DNA of 8,645 nt from an uncultured Phycisphaerales bacterium (GTDB lineage Bacteria > Planctomycetota > Phycisphaerae > Sedimentisphaerales > Anaerobacaceae): positions 1 to 8,645 of the forward strand of contig CALEZT010000276.1 in assembly GCA_937927975.1 (NCBI GenBank), written 5' to 3'. Both the position numbers and the translations under genes were made by a program. The notes beneath the pieces were generated by a model. It had not been told where the DNA came from. It did no database searches and saw nothing but the letters and a program-made list of their open reading frames with translations. This document shows, in pieces, positions 1 to 6,664 of this stretch (the stretch's first letter is position 1; every line of letters begins with the position of its first letter).

Positions 1-47
1 GACCACCGAGATCTACACTCTTTCCCTACACGACGCTCTTCCGATCT
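1..47 (+). other. Illumina P5/TruSeq adapter remnant (not genomic)
   Basis: The first 47 bases match the 3' part of the Illumina P5/universal adapter, starting at GACCACCGAGATCTACAC and running to the read-1 primer end GCTCTTCCGATCT at 35-47. This is library adapter left on the contig end, not biology. It happens to stay open in the frame of the following ExbB gene, so a gene caller would translate it as a false N-terminus. Native sequence starts at about base 48. Confidence 0.98.
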
Positions 48-1215
48 AGCGACCGTCGCGATTGTCACGACCGGCGCAGGATCTTTCCCGCTGGACCCCA
101 CGCTCGGCAGCGCGCACAAGATCCAAGCCACCAAGGAATCCATCGTCGCTCACATCCGCAAGGGAGGACCGGTCATGGTCCCGATCCTGGGCCTGGCCGC
201 CGCCGCGTTGCTGGTAGGGTTGTTCAAGTGGGCGGGTCTGGCGCGTCTGCGCAATCCGTCGGAGAAACGGATTCGGGAACTGCTCCGCGCCGTGGCGGAT
301 CGCGAGGGGGACCTTCCTGCGAAGGCCAAGGCGGTCGGGGGCCCGACGGGCGACATGCTCCTGGCCGGCGTGGAACACCTGCGCGAGCCCACGGAGTTGA
401 TCGAGGAGGTGATGTACGAGAAGATCCTCACGACGAAACTCCGACTCCAGCGGTTCCTGCCCTTCATCGCCATCAGCGCGTCTTCGGCTCCTCTGTTGGG
501 ACTGCTCGGCACGGTGACCGGCATGATCAACACCTTCAAGCTGATCACGGTCTTCGGCTCCGGCGACGTCAAGACGCTCTCCAGCGGCATCTCCGAAGCT
601 CTGATCACCACTGAGTTCGGCCTGATCGCGGCCATTCCCTCGTTGTTGATCCACGCGTTCCTGTCGCGGAAGACCCGCGGCGTTATCGACCGGATGGAGA
701 AGGCGGCGATCTCGTTCGTCAACCAGGTGGGCAAGACCCCCCATCGCAAGGACGACTCCGCAGGCTCCCTTGCGGAGATGCCTGCTGCGGTGGCGCGCGA
801 GGTGGTCCGAAGTCTGACGCACCACGGCCTGGGGGAGTTCCACGAGTCTCTGGAATACGCGGAGGATTCCGCCGGCGGGATGATGGATTCTCCGGTCGTC
901 ACGATATCGAAGGACGCCACGGTGGCCGAGGCGATCGGCAAGATACGCGAGGCCGCCGTCGACGAGGATTTTCGGGCGGTGTTCGTGGTGGATGAGCAGG
1001 GCCGGTACGTGGGGGACGCGCCCGTCCGTCTGCTGCTGACGCAGCCCGAGCAGGCTCGCATCGAGTCATTCATGGAAGCAGGCACGTTGTTCGTGCGAAT
1101 CGACGCGGACCGAGCGCAGGTGAGAGAACTGTTCCGTCGGCACGATCTGACCACGATGCCGGTGCTTGACCATGAGAACCGGTTGGTGGGACGCATCATC
1201 CGCAATGGAGAATGA
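48..1215 (+). CDS. exbB: Long ExbB/TtpC-like proton channel subunit with C-terminal CBS pair, 5'-partial
   Basis: This is a MotA/TolQ/ExbB-family proton channel subunit of the long TonB2 (TtpC-like) type. Reading stays open from the contig edge, and the segment before the ATG at 175 (PLDPTLGSAHKIQATKE, then a KGG turn into the first membrane helix) looks like the end of the periplasmic N-terminal domain of such proteins. The gene therefore starts upstream of the window and 175 is an internal methionine. Counting from that methionine, helix 1 is at about 1-21, helix 2 at 97-120 (APLLGLLGTVTGM), and helix 3 at 138-163 with the GISEALITTE motif, whose Glu and Thr residues match the proton-path residues of ExbB. 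From about residue 199 to the end there is an MgtE-like linker (EYAEDSAGGMM) and two CBS repeats (about 236-290 and 291-346), expected in the cytoplasm. CBS pairs usually bind adenine nucleotides or Mg2+. The stop overlaps the next exbB. The family call is firm; the role of the CBS part is inferred. Confidence 0.92.
769..1212 (+). other. MgtE-like linker plus tandem CBS domains fused to ExbB
   Basis: This is the encoded C-terminal extension of the long ExbB. The stretch LEYAEDSAGGMMDSPVVTIS followed by DATVAEAIGKIRE closely follows the junction between the N domain and first CBS domain of MgtE magnesium channels, where an EDSAG-x-M-M/T signature is typical. The second repeat has the CBS-type ending TTMPVLDHENRLVGRI. 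An ordinary ExbB ends shortly after its third helix. The reading frame is continuous through the fusion, with no sign of a frameshift. Confidence 0.8.
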
Positions 1216-1217
1216 AC

Positions 1218-1961
1218 ATGATCACTGAACGGATTATCGCTCTGTGGGAACAGGCCGTGGAAATCTGGATTTCCGGAGGCTGGGGCATGATCGCGCTGGC
1301 CGTCAATGGACTGGTCCTGTTTTCTCTGGGGATTCACGTGCTTGCGAAGCTGCGCCGCAAAGGGCATCAGTCCGTGTCGGAGAAGACCTGGCGGCGATGG
1401 ATCGATCATCCGACCGAGCGAAAAGGACCGGTTGGCGAACTGCTGGATTTCGTCGCCGGGGCCGGTTCGCTCAAGCAATCCGCGGTCTTCTTTGAGGAAC
1501 TGCGCGCGACCGAGATTCGTCCGTTCGAGCGGGATTTACGCGTGATGAAGGTGTGCGTGAGCAGCGCGCCGTTGTTGGGTTTGCTGGGCACGGTGACCGG
1601 GATGCTCGCCACATTCGGCGCGCTGGCTTCCGGGTCCGGGGGCGAGAAGACCATGGGACTCGTCGCCGGAGGCATCTCCGAAGCGCTGGTGACGACGGAG
1701 ACCGGACTGATCATCGCGTTGCCCGGGCTGTTCCTGCAGTACCAGCTTTCCCGCAGGCTCGAACGCTATAAGGCGTTCCTGACGCAGATCGAGACCGTCT
1801 GCACGCAGAAGCTCTTCAAGACGCTGCACGTGACACGTGAATCGGACGGGATGCTCTCGGTTGCGAACCGACAGCCGGTCCGAGCGGAACGCTCGCCCCA
1901 GAGAGCGGACCAAGGTCAGACGCGCCGCCAGGCCCCTCGCGTGCATGAGATGGCGGCATAA
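1218..1961 (+). CDS. exbB: ExbB proton channel subunit, short type
   Basis: This is the second MotA/TolQ/ExbB-family subunit, 247 residues, an inner-membrane proton channel component that works with ExbD to energise TonB. Helix 1 is at about 20-44, helix 2 at 114-134 (SSAPLLGLLGTVTGM, with Thr125 matching the conserved channel Thr), and helix 3 at 152-176 (GISEALVTTETG, with Glu155 and Thr160 matching the conserved Glu/Thr of ExbB). The tail from about 217 is basic, rich in Arg and Gln, and probably disordered in the cytoplasm. An ATG at 1212 overlaps the preceding stop as ATGA, but the GGAG at 1207-1210 lies 7 bases before the ATG at 1218, so 1218 is preferred; using 1212 adds two residues. 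The stop is followed closely by exbD. Two ExbB proteins side by side is the TtpC-ExbB2 pattern of Vibrio-type TonB2 systems. Confidence 0.95.
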   Translation: MITERIIALWEQAVEIWISGGWGMIALAVNGLVLFSLGIHVLAKLRRKGHQSVSEKTWRRWIDHPTERKGPVGELLDFVAGAGSLKQSAVFFEELRATEIRPFERDLRVMKVCVSSAPLLGLLGTVTGMLATFGALASGSGGEKTMGLVAGGISEALVTTETGLIIALPGLFLQYQLSRRLERYKAFLTQIETVCTQKLFKTLHVTRESDGMLSVANRQPVRAERSPQRADQGQTRRQAPRVHEMAA

Positions 1962-1987
1962 GATAATTGGGAGGTCGGGAACCGACG

Positions 1988-2401
1988 ATGGGACGTTTTC
2001 GCGACATGGCGGCAGAAGACAGCGGCGACGCCGGGATCGACATCTCCCCGCTGATCGATTGCGTTTTCATTCTGCTGATCTTCTTCATCGTGACGACGAC
2101 CTTCGTGGAAGAGACCGGGGTCGAGGTCGACAAGCCGCAGGCGGCGTCCTCCGTCCGACTGGAGAAAACCAGCATTCTGTTGGCGCTGACGGAAAAAGGC
2201 GAGGTGGTCTACGGCGGGCGGGAGATCGGCCTGAGCGGCGTGCGTCAACTCGTTGCCAGAATGCTCCAGAAGGAAGAGGTCCCGGTCATTATCCAGGCCG
2301 ATGCCGCAGCGCCGTCCGGACTGCTCGTTCGGGTCATCGATGAAGCCAAACTGGGGGGCGCCGTCAAAGTGAGTCTGGCCGCCCGAAAACCTCAGGGTTG
2401 A
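1988..2401 (+). CDS. exbD: ExbD biopolymer transport protein
   Basis: This is an ExbD/TolR-family protein of 137 residues. It has a short cytoplasmic N-terminus, one membrane helix at about 19-40, and a periplasmic domain that couples the ExbB channel to TonB. The helix carries IDISPLIDCVFILLIFFIV, and Asp24 sits where the essential protonatable Asp of ExbD lies. The ATG at 1988 is chosen because GGGAGG at 1969-1974 precedes it by 13 bases, somewhat long; a TTG at 1967 would start on top of that ribosome site and is unlikely, and an ATG at 2006 is a weaker alternative. The stop codon at 2399-2401 lies just ahead of tonB, which suggests translation coupling. Confidence 0.95.
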   Translation: MGRFRDMAAEDSGDAGIDISPLIDCVFILLIFFIVTTTFVEETGVEVDKPQAASSVRLEKTSILLALTEKGEVVYGGREIGLSGVRQLVARMLQKEEVPVIIQADAAAPSGLLVRVIDEAKLGGAVKVSLAARKPQG

Positions 2402-2427
2402 GCATGACGCCGGCAGGGAGTTTGAGA

Positions 2428-3099
2428 ATGCTCGGGATCGTCCGCGAAACGGGTCACCGCCTGGGGGTGATCCTGCTTGCAGTGGCGATGACCTTGGCCT
2501 TCTTCCTCGTCTTGCCGCTGATGCAGACGATCAGTCGTCCTCCGATTGACGATCTTGTTCTCCAGACGGTGAATCTGACGAATGTGCCTCCGCCCCCTGC
2601 GCCGCCGCCGGAGGAGGAGCCCGAGAAGGAGGCGCCGTCGGATGAACGGCCGCCCGAGCTTGTGGAGACCGCTGCGCCTTTGGATCTATCCCAGTTGGAG
2701 CTGGCCCTGAATCCGGGCTTTGGCGATGCGTCGTTTGGCGGCGGCGACTTCGCGGTCAGGCTCAGCACCGTCGTATCGGCCGCCGGCGGGGACGACGCCG
2801 CAAACGTGGATGCGATCTTCTCGATTGCGGATCTCGATCAGAAACCGCGGGTGATCTACCAGCCGGGACCGACTCTGACCGCCGAGATTCGCAGGAAGGC
2901 GCCGGGGACGGTGTACGTCCTCTTCCTGGTCGATGAGCGAGGCAGCGTGGTGGAACCTCGCGTGCAGCAATCCAGCGATCCGGTGTTTGAGAAGCCCGCG
3001 ATGGCCGCGGTGAAACAGTGGAAATTCGAGCCCGGGAAACGGGCCGGCAAGGCGGTGCGGTTCCGCATGCGCGTGCCGATCACCTTCCCGAAAGGATAG
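2428..3099 (+). CDS. tonB: TonB energy transducer
   Basis: This is a TonB-family protein of 223 residues from this start. An uncleaved membrane anchor lies at about 13-34 (GVILLAVAMTLAFFLVLPLM). It is followed by a short Pro-rich and acidic stretch at about 50-78 (VPPPPAPPPEEEPEKE), a linker, and a C-terminal TonB domain at about 151-221 ending in VKQWKFEP...RFRMRVPITF, the usual AxxAVxxWxFxP signature. TonB spans the periplasm and contacts the TonB box of outer-membrane transporters. The Pro-rich spacer is much shorter than in E. coli TonB, as in TonB2-type proteins, so longer reach may come from the neighbouring exported TPR protein or the periplasmic part of the long ExbB (inference). AGGGAG at 2415-2420 sits 7 bases before the ATG at 2428; an ATG at 2404, just after the exbD stop, would add eight residues. 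Confidence 0.94.
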   Translation: MLGIVRETGHRLGVILLAVAMTLAFFLVLPLMQTISRPPIDDLVLQTVNLTNVPPPPAPPPEEEPEKEAPSDERPPELVETAAPLDLSQLELALNPGFGDASFGGGDFAVRLSTVVSAAGGDDAANVDAIFSIADLDQKPRVIYQPGPTLTAEIRRKAPGTVYVLFLVDERGSVVEPRVQQSSDPVFEKPAMAAVKQWKFEPGKRAGKAVRFRMRVPITFPKG

Positions 3100-3102
3100 A
3101 CG

Positions 3103-4521
3103 ATGAAGACGCGGTCGCCATGTTCGTTGAAACGCATCGACGGTCGGTTGCCCTTGCTGTTGGGAATCGCATGGGTTGTCTTGATCGGTGCTCCGTCACA
3201 CGCTCAACCTGCCGGCGAAACCCGGCTCGGCGAACTGGAACTCCAGATCTGGAGGAGTTCGGAGTTCCAGAAGCGTTTTACCGAGAGCTTCCTGGCGCAG
3301 ACGGAGATCGAACCGACGGTCACGCAACCCGAGCGGGAGAAGATGCTCAAGGTGCTCGAACTCATCTCGGCCGACAAGCTGGACGAGGCGGCCCGCATGC
3401 TTCAGAAGGAAACGAAAGAAGGCTCCAGCGCGGTGTACGACTTTACGCTGGCCAACATCCACTTCCGAAAGGAGCAACTCGAAGAAGCCGCGGCCGCCTA
3501 TTTACGCGCGGTGAACAAGTACGACAAGTTCCTTCGCGCCTGGAAGAACCTCGGTCTGATCTACGTGCGAACCTCGCTGTTCGAGAAGGCGATCCCCGCT
3601 CTGACCAGGGTGATCGAACTCGGAAGCGGCGACAAGTACACCTACGGCATGCTCGGTTTCGCCTATTCGTCCCTCGATAATCACCTCTGCGCCGAGTCGG
3701 CTTTTCGCCAGGCCATCCTGCTCGACCCTGGCACTCTCGATTGGAAGATGGGGTTGGCGCGGAGTCTCTTCAAACAACAGTCCTACGTGGAGGCCGCAGC
3801 GCTCTGCGACAGCCTGATCGCCGGGGACCCGAATCGGGTCGAACTGTGGCTCCTGCAGGCGAATGCGTATCTCGGCCTCAATCAGCCGATGAAAGCCGCG
3901 GTGAACTACGAACTCGCCGACCGCATGGGCAAATCCACCGCCGACAGCCTGAACATGCTGGGCGACATCTACGTGAACCAGGAACTGTTTGGGATGGCAG
4001 TGGCCTCGTATCTCAGGGCCCTTGAAAAAGACCCGGCTCGCAGCACGGAGCGCGCCATTCGCGCGGCGAAAGTGCTGGCCGCCCGAGGCGCCCTTGACGA
4101 GACCAAACAACTGGTCGAGCGGATCGAAGGTCTGAAGGGAAGCGATCTGAGCAAGGCGGACCAGAGGGACCTGCTGATGCTCCGCGTGCGAGTGGCCGTG
4201 GCGGAGCATTCGGGCGAGGAGGAGATCAAGATGCTGGAACAGCTCGTGGCCCTCGATCCGCTGGACGGCGAATCGCTCATCCTGCTCGGTCTTTACTGCG
4301 CCCGCTCCGGCGATGCGGAAAAGGCCGTATTCTACTACGAACGGGCCGAAAGCCTCGAGAAGTATGAAGCCGACGCGAAGATCCGCCACGCCCAGTTGCT
4401 GGTGGGACAGGGCAAGTATGCGGACGCCCTGCCACTGCTGCGGCGGGCCCAAGACCTCAAGCCTCGCGAGGATGTGCAGAAATACCTCGAACAGGTCGAG
4501 CGGGTGGCCAAGACTCGCTGA
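3103..4521 (+). CDS. Exported TPR protein of the TonB2 operon
   Basis: The product has 472 residues and a Sec signal peptide: basic start, hydrophobic core at about 16-30, likely cut after APSHA-34. The mature part opens with FQKRFTESFLAQTEIEPTVT, a segment type seen in TPR proteins next to TonB2/DUF3450 operons, and continues as roughly nine to ten tetratricopeptide helical pairs from about residue 80 to 465 (for example AWKNLGLIYVRTSLFEKAIP and GDAEKAVFYYERAESLEKYE). It should sit in the periplasm as a protein-binding scaffold, perhaps stabilising the TonB complex. The start has AAAGGA at 3091-3096 six bases upstream, and the gap to tonB is 3 bases, so it is the last gene of the operon. It converges on the next gene with only 6 bases between stops. 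The partner it binds is unknown. Confidence 0.9.
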   Translation: MKTRSPCSLKRIDGRLPLLLGIAWVVLIGAPSHAQPAGETRLGELELQIWRSSEFQKRFTESFLAQTEIEPTVTQPEREKMLKVLELISADKLDEAARMLQKETKEGSSAVYDFTLANIHFRKEQLEEAAAAYLRAVNKYDKFLRAWKNLGLIYVRTSLFEKAIPALTRVIELGSGDKYTYGMLGFAYSSLDNHLCAESAFRQAILLDPGTLDWKMGLARSLFKQQSYVEAAALCDSLIAGDPNRVELWLLQANAYLGLNQPMKAAVNYELADRMGKSTADSLNMLGDIYVNQELFGMAVASYLRALEKDPARSTERAIRAAKVLAARGALDETKQLVERIEGLKGSDLSKADQRDLLMLRVRVAVAEHSGEEEIKMLEQLVALDPLDGESLILLGLYCARSGDAEKAVFYYERAESLEKYEADAKIRHAQLLVGQGKYADALPLLRRAQDLKPREDVQKYLEQVERVAKTR

Positions 4522-4527
4522 GGACGC

Positions 4528-5469
4528 TCAATCAGTTGCCGCCCGAATGGCGGCGGCCCGCTGCTCCAGAACGACCGCGGCCTTTTCACGACCGGAGTTC
4601 TTATAGAGCGTCGCCAGACGGTCAAGGCTGGCTGCCACGGCCGAATGATCCCGACCCAGCGACTTCTCTCGGATTCTGAGGGCTCGATTGTAGAGCAATT
4701 CGGCCCTTCCATGTTGCCCTTGGGCTTCGTATAAACCCCCAAGATTGTCCAGGCTCGCGGCGGTCGCGGGATCGTCCACGCCGAGCGTCTTCTCCCTGAT
4801 CTCCAACGCACGCCGGTAGCACGATTCGGCCTGCGAATGGCGGCCTTGGGCATCGTAGAGAGCCCCCAGATTGTCCAGGCTCGTAGCGACCGAGGGATGA
4901 TCTGCGCCGAGGGCCTTCTCGCGGATCGCCAGGGCGCGTTTGTAGAGAGACTCGGCCTGCTCATGTTGTCCGGCCATACGGTGCAGCGAAGCCAGATTGT
5001 TCAGACTCGTGGCGACGGAGGGATGATTCGCGCCCAGGGTCTTCTCCTTGATCATCAGCGCACGCTTGGAGAGCGATTGCGCCCTCGTATAGTTGCCCTG
5101 CGCGCGGCAGACTTCGGCCAAGTTGTTCAGGCCCAGGGCCACGTTCGGATGGTGCGGTCCGAGCACGGTCTCCTTGATCATCAAGGCGCGCTCGTAGAGC
5201 AGGGCGGCTTCCAGGTACCGCCCTTGGGTCTTGTACAGCAGCGCCAGGTTGTTGAGGCTCACCGCCACCGACGGATGGTGCGATCCGCCTGCCTCCTCGG
5301 CAATCGCCAACGCCTGCTTTGCCAGGTCGATTGCGCGGTCATACGAGCCCTGTCGGGACAAGGACACGATCTCCGTGTTGAGCGACTGCCAGTCCAGACC
5401 TTGGGCATGGACCGAAGGGCCCGCCAGGGCCAGGATCAGCAAGGACGAAGCCTGGAAGAACCTGCTCAT
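4528..5469 (-). CDS. Exported kinesin-light-chain-type TPR repeat protein
   Basis: The product has 313 residues. A signal peptide covers 1-22 (SLLILALAG core, likely cut after SVHA-22). Almost everything after it is seven tandem 42-residue TPR units beginning at residue 29, of the kinesin-light-chain/TPR_12 type with the repeating pattern SLNNLA-x-LY-x-x-x-GRY-x-x-A-x-x-LY-x-RAL-x-I-x-E-x-x-LG-x-x-HPSVAT. Such arrays form a right-handed superhelix that binds proteins or peptides; here it would be periplasmic or secreted. Ligand and process are unknown. The ATG at 5469 is chosen because AGAGGAG lies five bases upstream; a TTG at 5487 would overlap that site. Units 4-6 are the most alike, which suggests recent unit duplication. 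A consensus extended -10 promoter lies about 90 bases upstream. It is convergent with the TonB operon and divergent from the response regulator. Confidence 0.9.
   Translation of the reverse strand: MSRFFQASSLLILALAGPSVHAQGLDWQSLNTEIVSLSRQGSYDRAIDLAKQALAIAEEAGGSHHPSVAVSLNNLALLYKTQGRYLEAALLYERALMIKETVLGPHHPNVALGLNNLAEVCRAQGNYTRAQSLSKRALMIKEKTLGANHPSVATSLNNLASLHRMAGQHEQAESLYKRALAIREKALGADHPSVATSLDNLGALYDAQGRHSQAESCYRRALEIREKTLGVDDPATAASLDNLGGLYEAQGQHGRAELLYNRALRIREKSLGRDHSAVAASLDRLATLYKNSGREKAAVVLEQRAAAIRAATD
4531..5385 (-). repeat. Seven tandem 126-base coding repeats (42-residue KLC-type TPR units)
   Basis: The coding units start at residues 29, 71, 113, 155, 197, 239 and 281 of the TPR protein, exactly 126 bases apart, with no indel between units. 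Only the last is shortened (33 residues). Recurrent protein words are SLNNLA or SLDNLG at the unit start and LG-x-x-HP near the end. At DNA level, phrases such as GATTGTCCAGGCTCG recur in the given strand at 4744, 4870 and other points one unit apart. Confidence 0.9.
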
Positions 5470-5555
5470 GCAATCTCCTCTTGACAAACGCGCTCATGGA
5501 TGCCGCGGGCTCTGTGGCAGTGCTGAGAACTCCCATACGGTGCGACACCCTGAAC

Positions 5556-5564
5556 ATTATACCA
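5556..5564 (-). promoter_or_regulatory. Extended -10 promoter of the KLC-TPR gene
   Basis: On the minus strand this reads TGGTATAAT, a perfect TATAAT box with the TGn extension. The region 16-19 bases upstream has no good -35 box, which fits an extended -10 promoter or an activator-dependent one. Transcription would begin near 5549, giving a leader of about 80 bases to the ATG at 5469. Confidence 0.6.
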
Positions 5565-5613
5565 TCGGGCGTCCCCAGGGCGCACGGCAATTGTGGGGGA
5601 TGAAGTAAAAATA

Positions 5614-5690
5614 CTGCGTCAATTATGCGACGAAACTGCGACGGATTAACTGAAAACTAACCGTAGACTAATTGATTGGCAACATCGTTT
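5614..5690 (+). repeat. Array of seven 11-base units resembling PhoB/OmpR-family boxes
   Basis: With 11-base phasing the units read CTGCGTC-aatt, ATGCGAC-gaaa, CTGCGAC-ggat, TAACTGA-aaac, TAACCGT-agac, TAATTGA-ttgg, CAACATC-gttt. The first three share TGCG(A/T)C, the next three share TAA(C/T)(C/T)G. Seven-base half-sites with AT-rich four-base spacers in direct repeat are the arrangement of PhoB boxes, and PhoB/OmpR-family regulators generally bind such direct repeats. The regulator encoded just downstream belongs to this family, so autoregulation, or control of both divergent genes, is likely but unproven. Confidence 0.5.
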
Positions 5691-5699
5691 CGCTAGAGT
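5672..5699 (+). promoter_or_regulatory. Candidate promoter of the response regulator
   Basis: TTGATT at 5672-5677 and TAGAGT at 5694-5699 are 16 bases apart, a mediocre match to a sigma-70 promoter. The -35 element falls inside the sixth 11-base unit, as expected when a PhoB-type activator replaces a weak -35 contact. The leader to the ATG at 5834 would be about 125 bases. Confidence 0.3.
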
Positions 5700-5778
5700 G
5701 TCGGCGGTATGTTGTTTTCATCGAGATTCATCGCGGCGTCCATGACCATGAGCGATGCAAACGCCTCCCGGCTTTGCA

Positions 5779-5808
5779 GGCGGCTCGGTGCGGACCTCCC
5801 GAGCCGCC
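5779..5808 (+). promoter_or_regulatory. GC-rich hairpin in the response regulator leader
   Basis: GGCGGCTCGG at 5779-5788 and CCGAGCCGCC at 5799-5808 form a perfect 10-base stem with a 10-base loop. It ends 10 bases before GAGG (5819-5822) and 25 before the ATG at 5834. There is no T run after it, so it is not a classical terminator. It may affect translation or mRNA stability of the regulator, or act as an attenuator. Confidence 0.5.
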
Positions 5809-5833
5809 ACTGTACTTTGAGGGCGACTTCGAC

Positions 5834-6664
5834 ATGGAAGCATCTTCATCTTCGTTCATGAGACGTGTCCGTGGCGCCCAGAGCAACGTCGCAGGGGAGG
5901 GCATGAACTACCCGAGTGTTCAGAAGAACACACAGACGACGAAGGCCGGCTCCTTGCAGCCCGGCCGCTCGACCCGCGGACTGATCCTGATCGTCGATGA
6001 CGAGGAAGACATCGTCGAGTTGGTCAGGATCGCGCTGGCCAGGGAGGGGTACGACATCCTCACCGCCGCCACAGGGGAGCAGGCCATCGAGCTGGCGCAG
6101 GCCCGTCAGCCGGACCTGGCCATTCTCGACCTGATGCTGCCGGGGATCGATGGTTTTGAGGTCTGTCGAATTCTCAAGGGCAATCTCAGGACCGAGCAGA
6201 TGCCGGTGATCATGCTGACGGCCCGGAGCGAAGACAGCGACATCATCGCAGGCCTTGAACTCGGGGCGGACGACTACGTGACCAAGCCGTTCAATTTGCG
6301 GGTCCTGGTCGCGCGGGTCCGGCGGGTCCTCCGCAAGAAGGTGGCGCAGAACCTCACTCGCGGCGTGATCAAGATGCACGACCTGACCATCGATCCGGCC
6401 CGTTGCGAAGTCCTGCTCGGCGGCAAGCCGGTCAGCTTGACCTTCTCAGAGTTTAACATTCTCTACACGCTGGCAAAACGCCCTGGCGTGGTCTTCACAC
6501 GCTACCAGATCGTCGACGCTCTTCACGGCAGCGACCACATCGTTACCGAGCGTGCCATCGACGTGCAGATCGCCTACCTCCGTAAGAAGCTCGGACCGGC
6601 CAAAGACTACATCGAGACCGTCCGCGGCGTCGGCTACCGCTTCAAGGACTGCCCAACAGCATGA
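5834..6664 (+). CDS. OmpR/PhoB-family response regulator
   Basis: This is a two-component transcription regulator of 276 residues from this start. The receiver domain at about 50-168 has the acidic pair Asp55/Asp56, phosphate-accepting Asp99 (LAILDLMLPGIDGFE), Thr129 and Lys151 (VTKPF). A winged-helix DNA-binding domain follows at about 178-273 (LTFSEFNILYTLAKRPGVVF, VTERAIDVQIAYLRKKLG, IETVRGVGYRF). All catalytic positions are intact, so it should be phosphorylated by a histidine kinase, but no kinase gene is adjacent. Sequence style is nearest to PhoB/PhoP regulators; the regulon is not shown. The N-terminus is unusually long: the receiver normally starts within a few residues. The ATG at 5834 has GAGG 11 bases upstream; the ATG at 5903, with purine-rich AGGGGAGG very close before it, would give 253 residues and is a real alternative. 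A TTG at 5672 is unlikely. Confidence 0.93.
   Translation: MEASSSSFMRRVRGAQSNVAGEGMNYPSVQKNTQTTKAGSLQPGRSTRGLILIVDDEEDIVELVRIALAREGYDILTAATGEQAIELAQARQPDLAILDLMLPGIDGFEVCRILKGNLRTEQMPVIMLTARSEDSDIIAGLELGADDYVTKPFNLRVLVARVRRVLRKKVAQNLTRGVIKMHDLTIDPARCEVLLGGKPVSLTFSEFNILYTLAKRPGVVFTRYQIVDALHGSDHIVTERAIDVQIAYLRKKLGPAKDYIETVRGVGYRFKDCPTA

Larger units (their letters stand above)
5470..5833. promoter_or_regulatory. Divergent regulatory region between the TPR gene and the response regulator
   Basis: These 364 bases carry no convincing gene. They hold the promoter and leader of the minus-strand TPR gene (to about 5565), a locally AT-rich block with an 11-base-phased repeat array (5614-5690), a candidate + strand promoter (5672-5699), and a GC-rich hairpin (5779-5808) before the regulator's ribosome site. 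A TTG-initiated reading from 5672 is open but crosses the promoter-like and hairpin elements and looks non-coding. Confidence 0.75.

Noticed and set aside
150..1478. Long minus-strand frames opposite the exbB genes
   Set aside because: They are GC-rich antisense shadows of two clearly recognised ExbB genes, and one reads into the adapter.
4538..4554. GCCGCC-CGAAT-GGCGGC hairpin just past the convergent stops as a terminator
   Set aside because: The stem is only six bases, lies inside the coding end of the minus-strand TPR gene (Ala/Arg codons), and has no T run on either side.
5481..5486. TTGACA on the + strand as a -35 box
   Set aside because: No -10 box occurs 15-19 bases downstream, and the site lies in the leader of the minus-strand TPR gene.
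5672..5833. N-terminal extension of the response regulator by 54 residues from a TTG start
   Set aside because: The stretch overlaps the candidate promoter, the last 11-base units and the GC hairpin, has no ribosome site, and its product has no likeness to a receiver-domain N-terminus.
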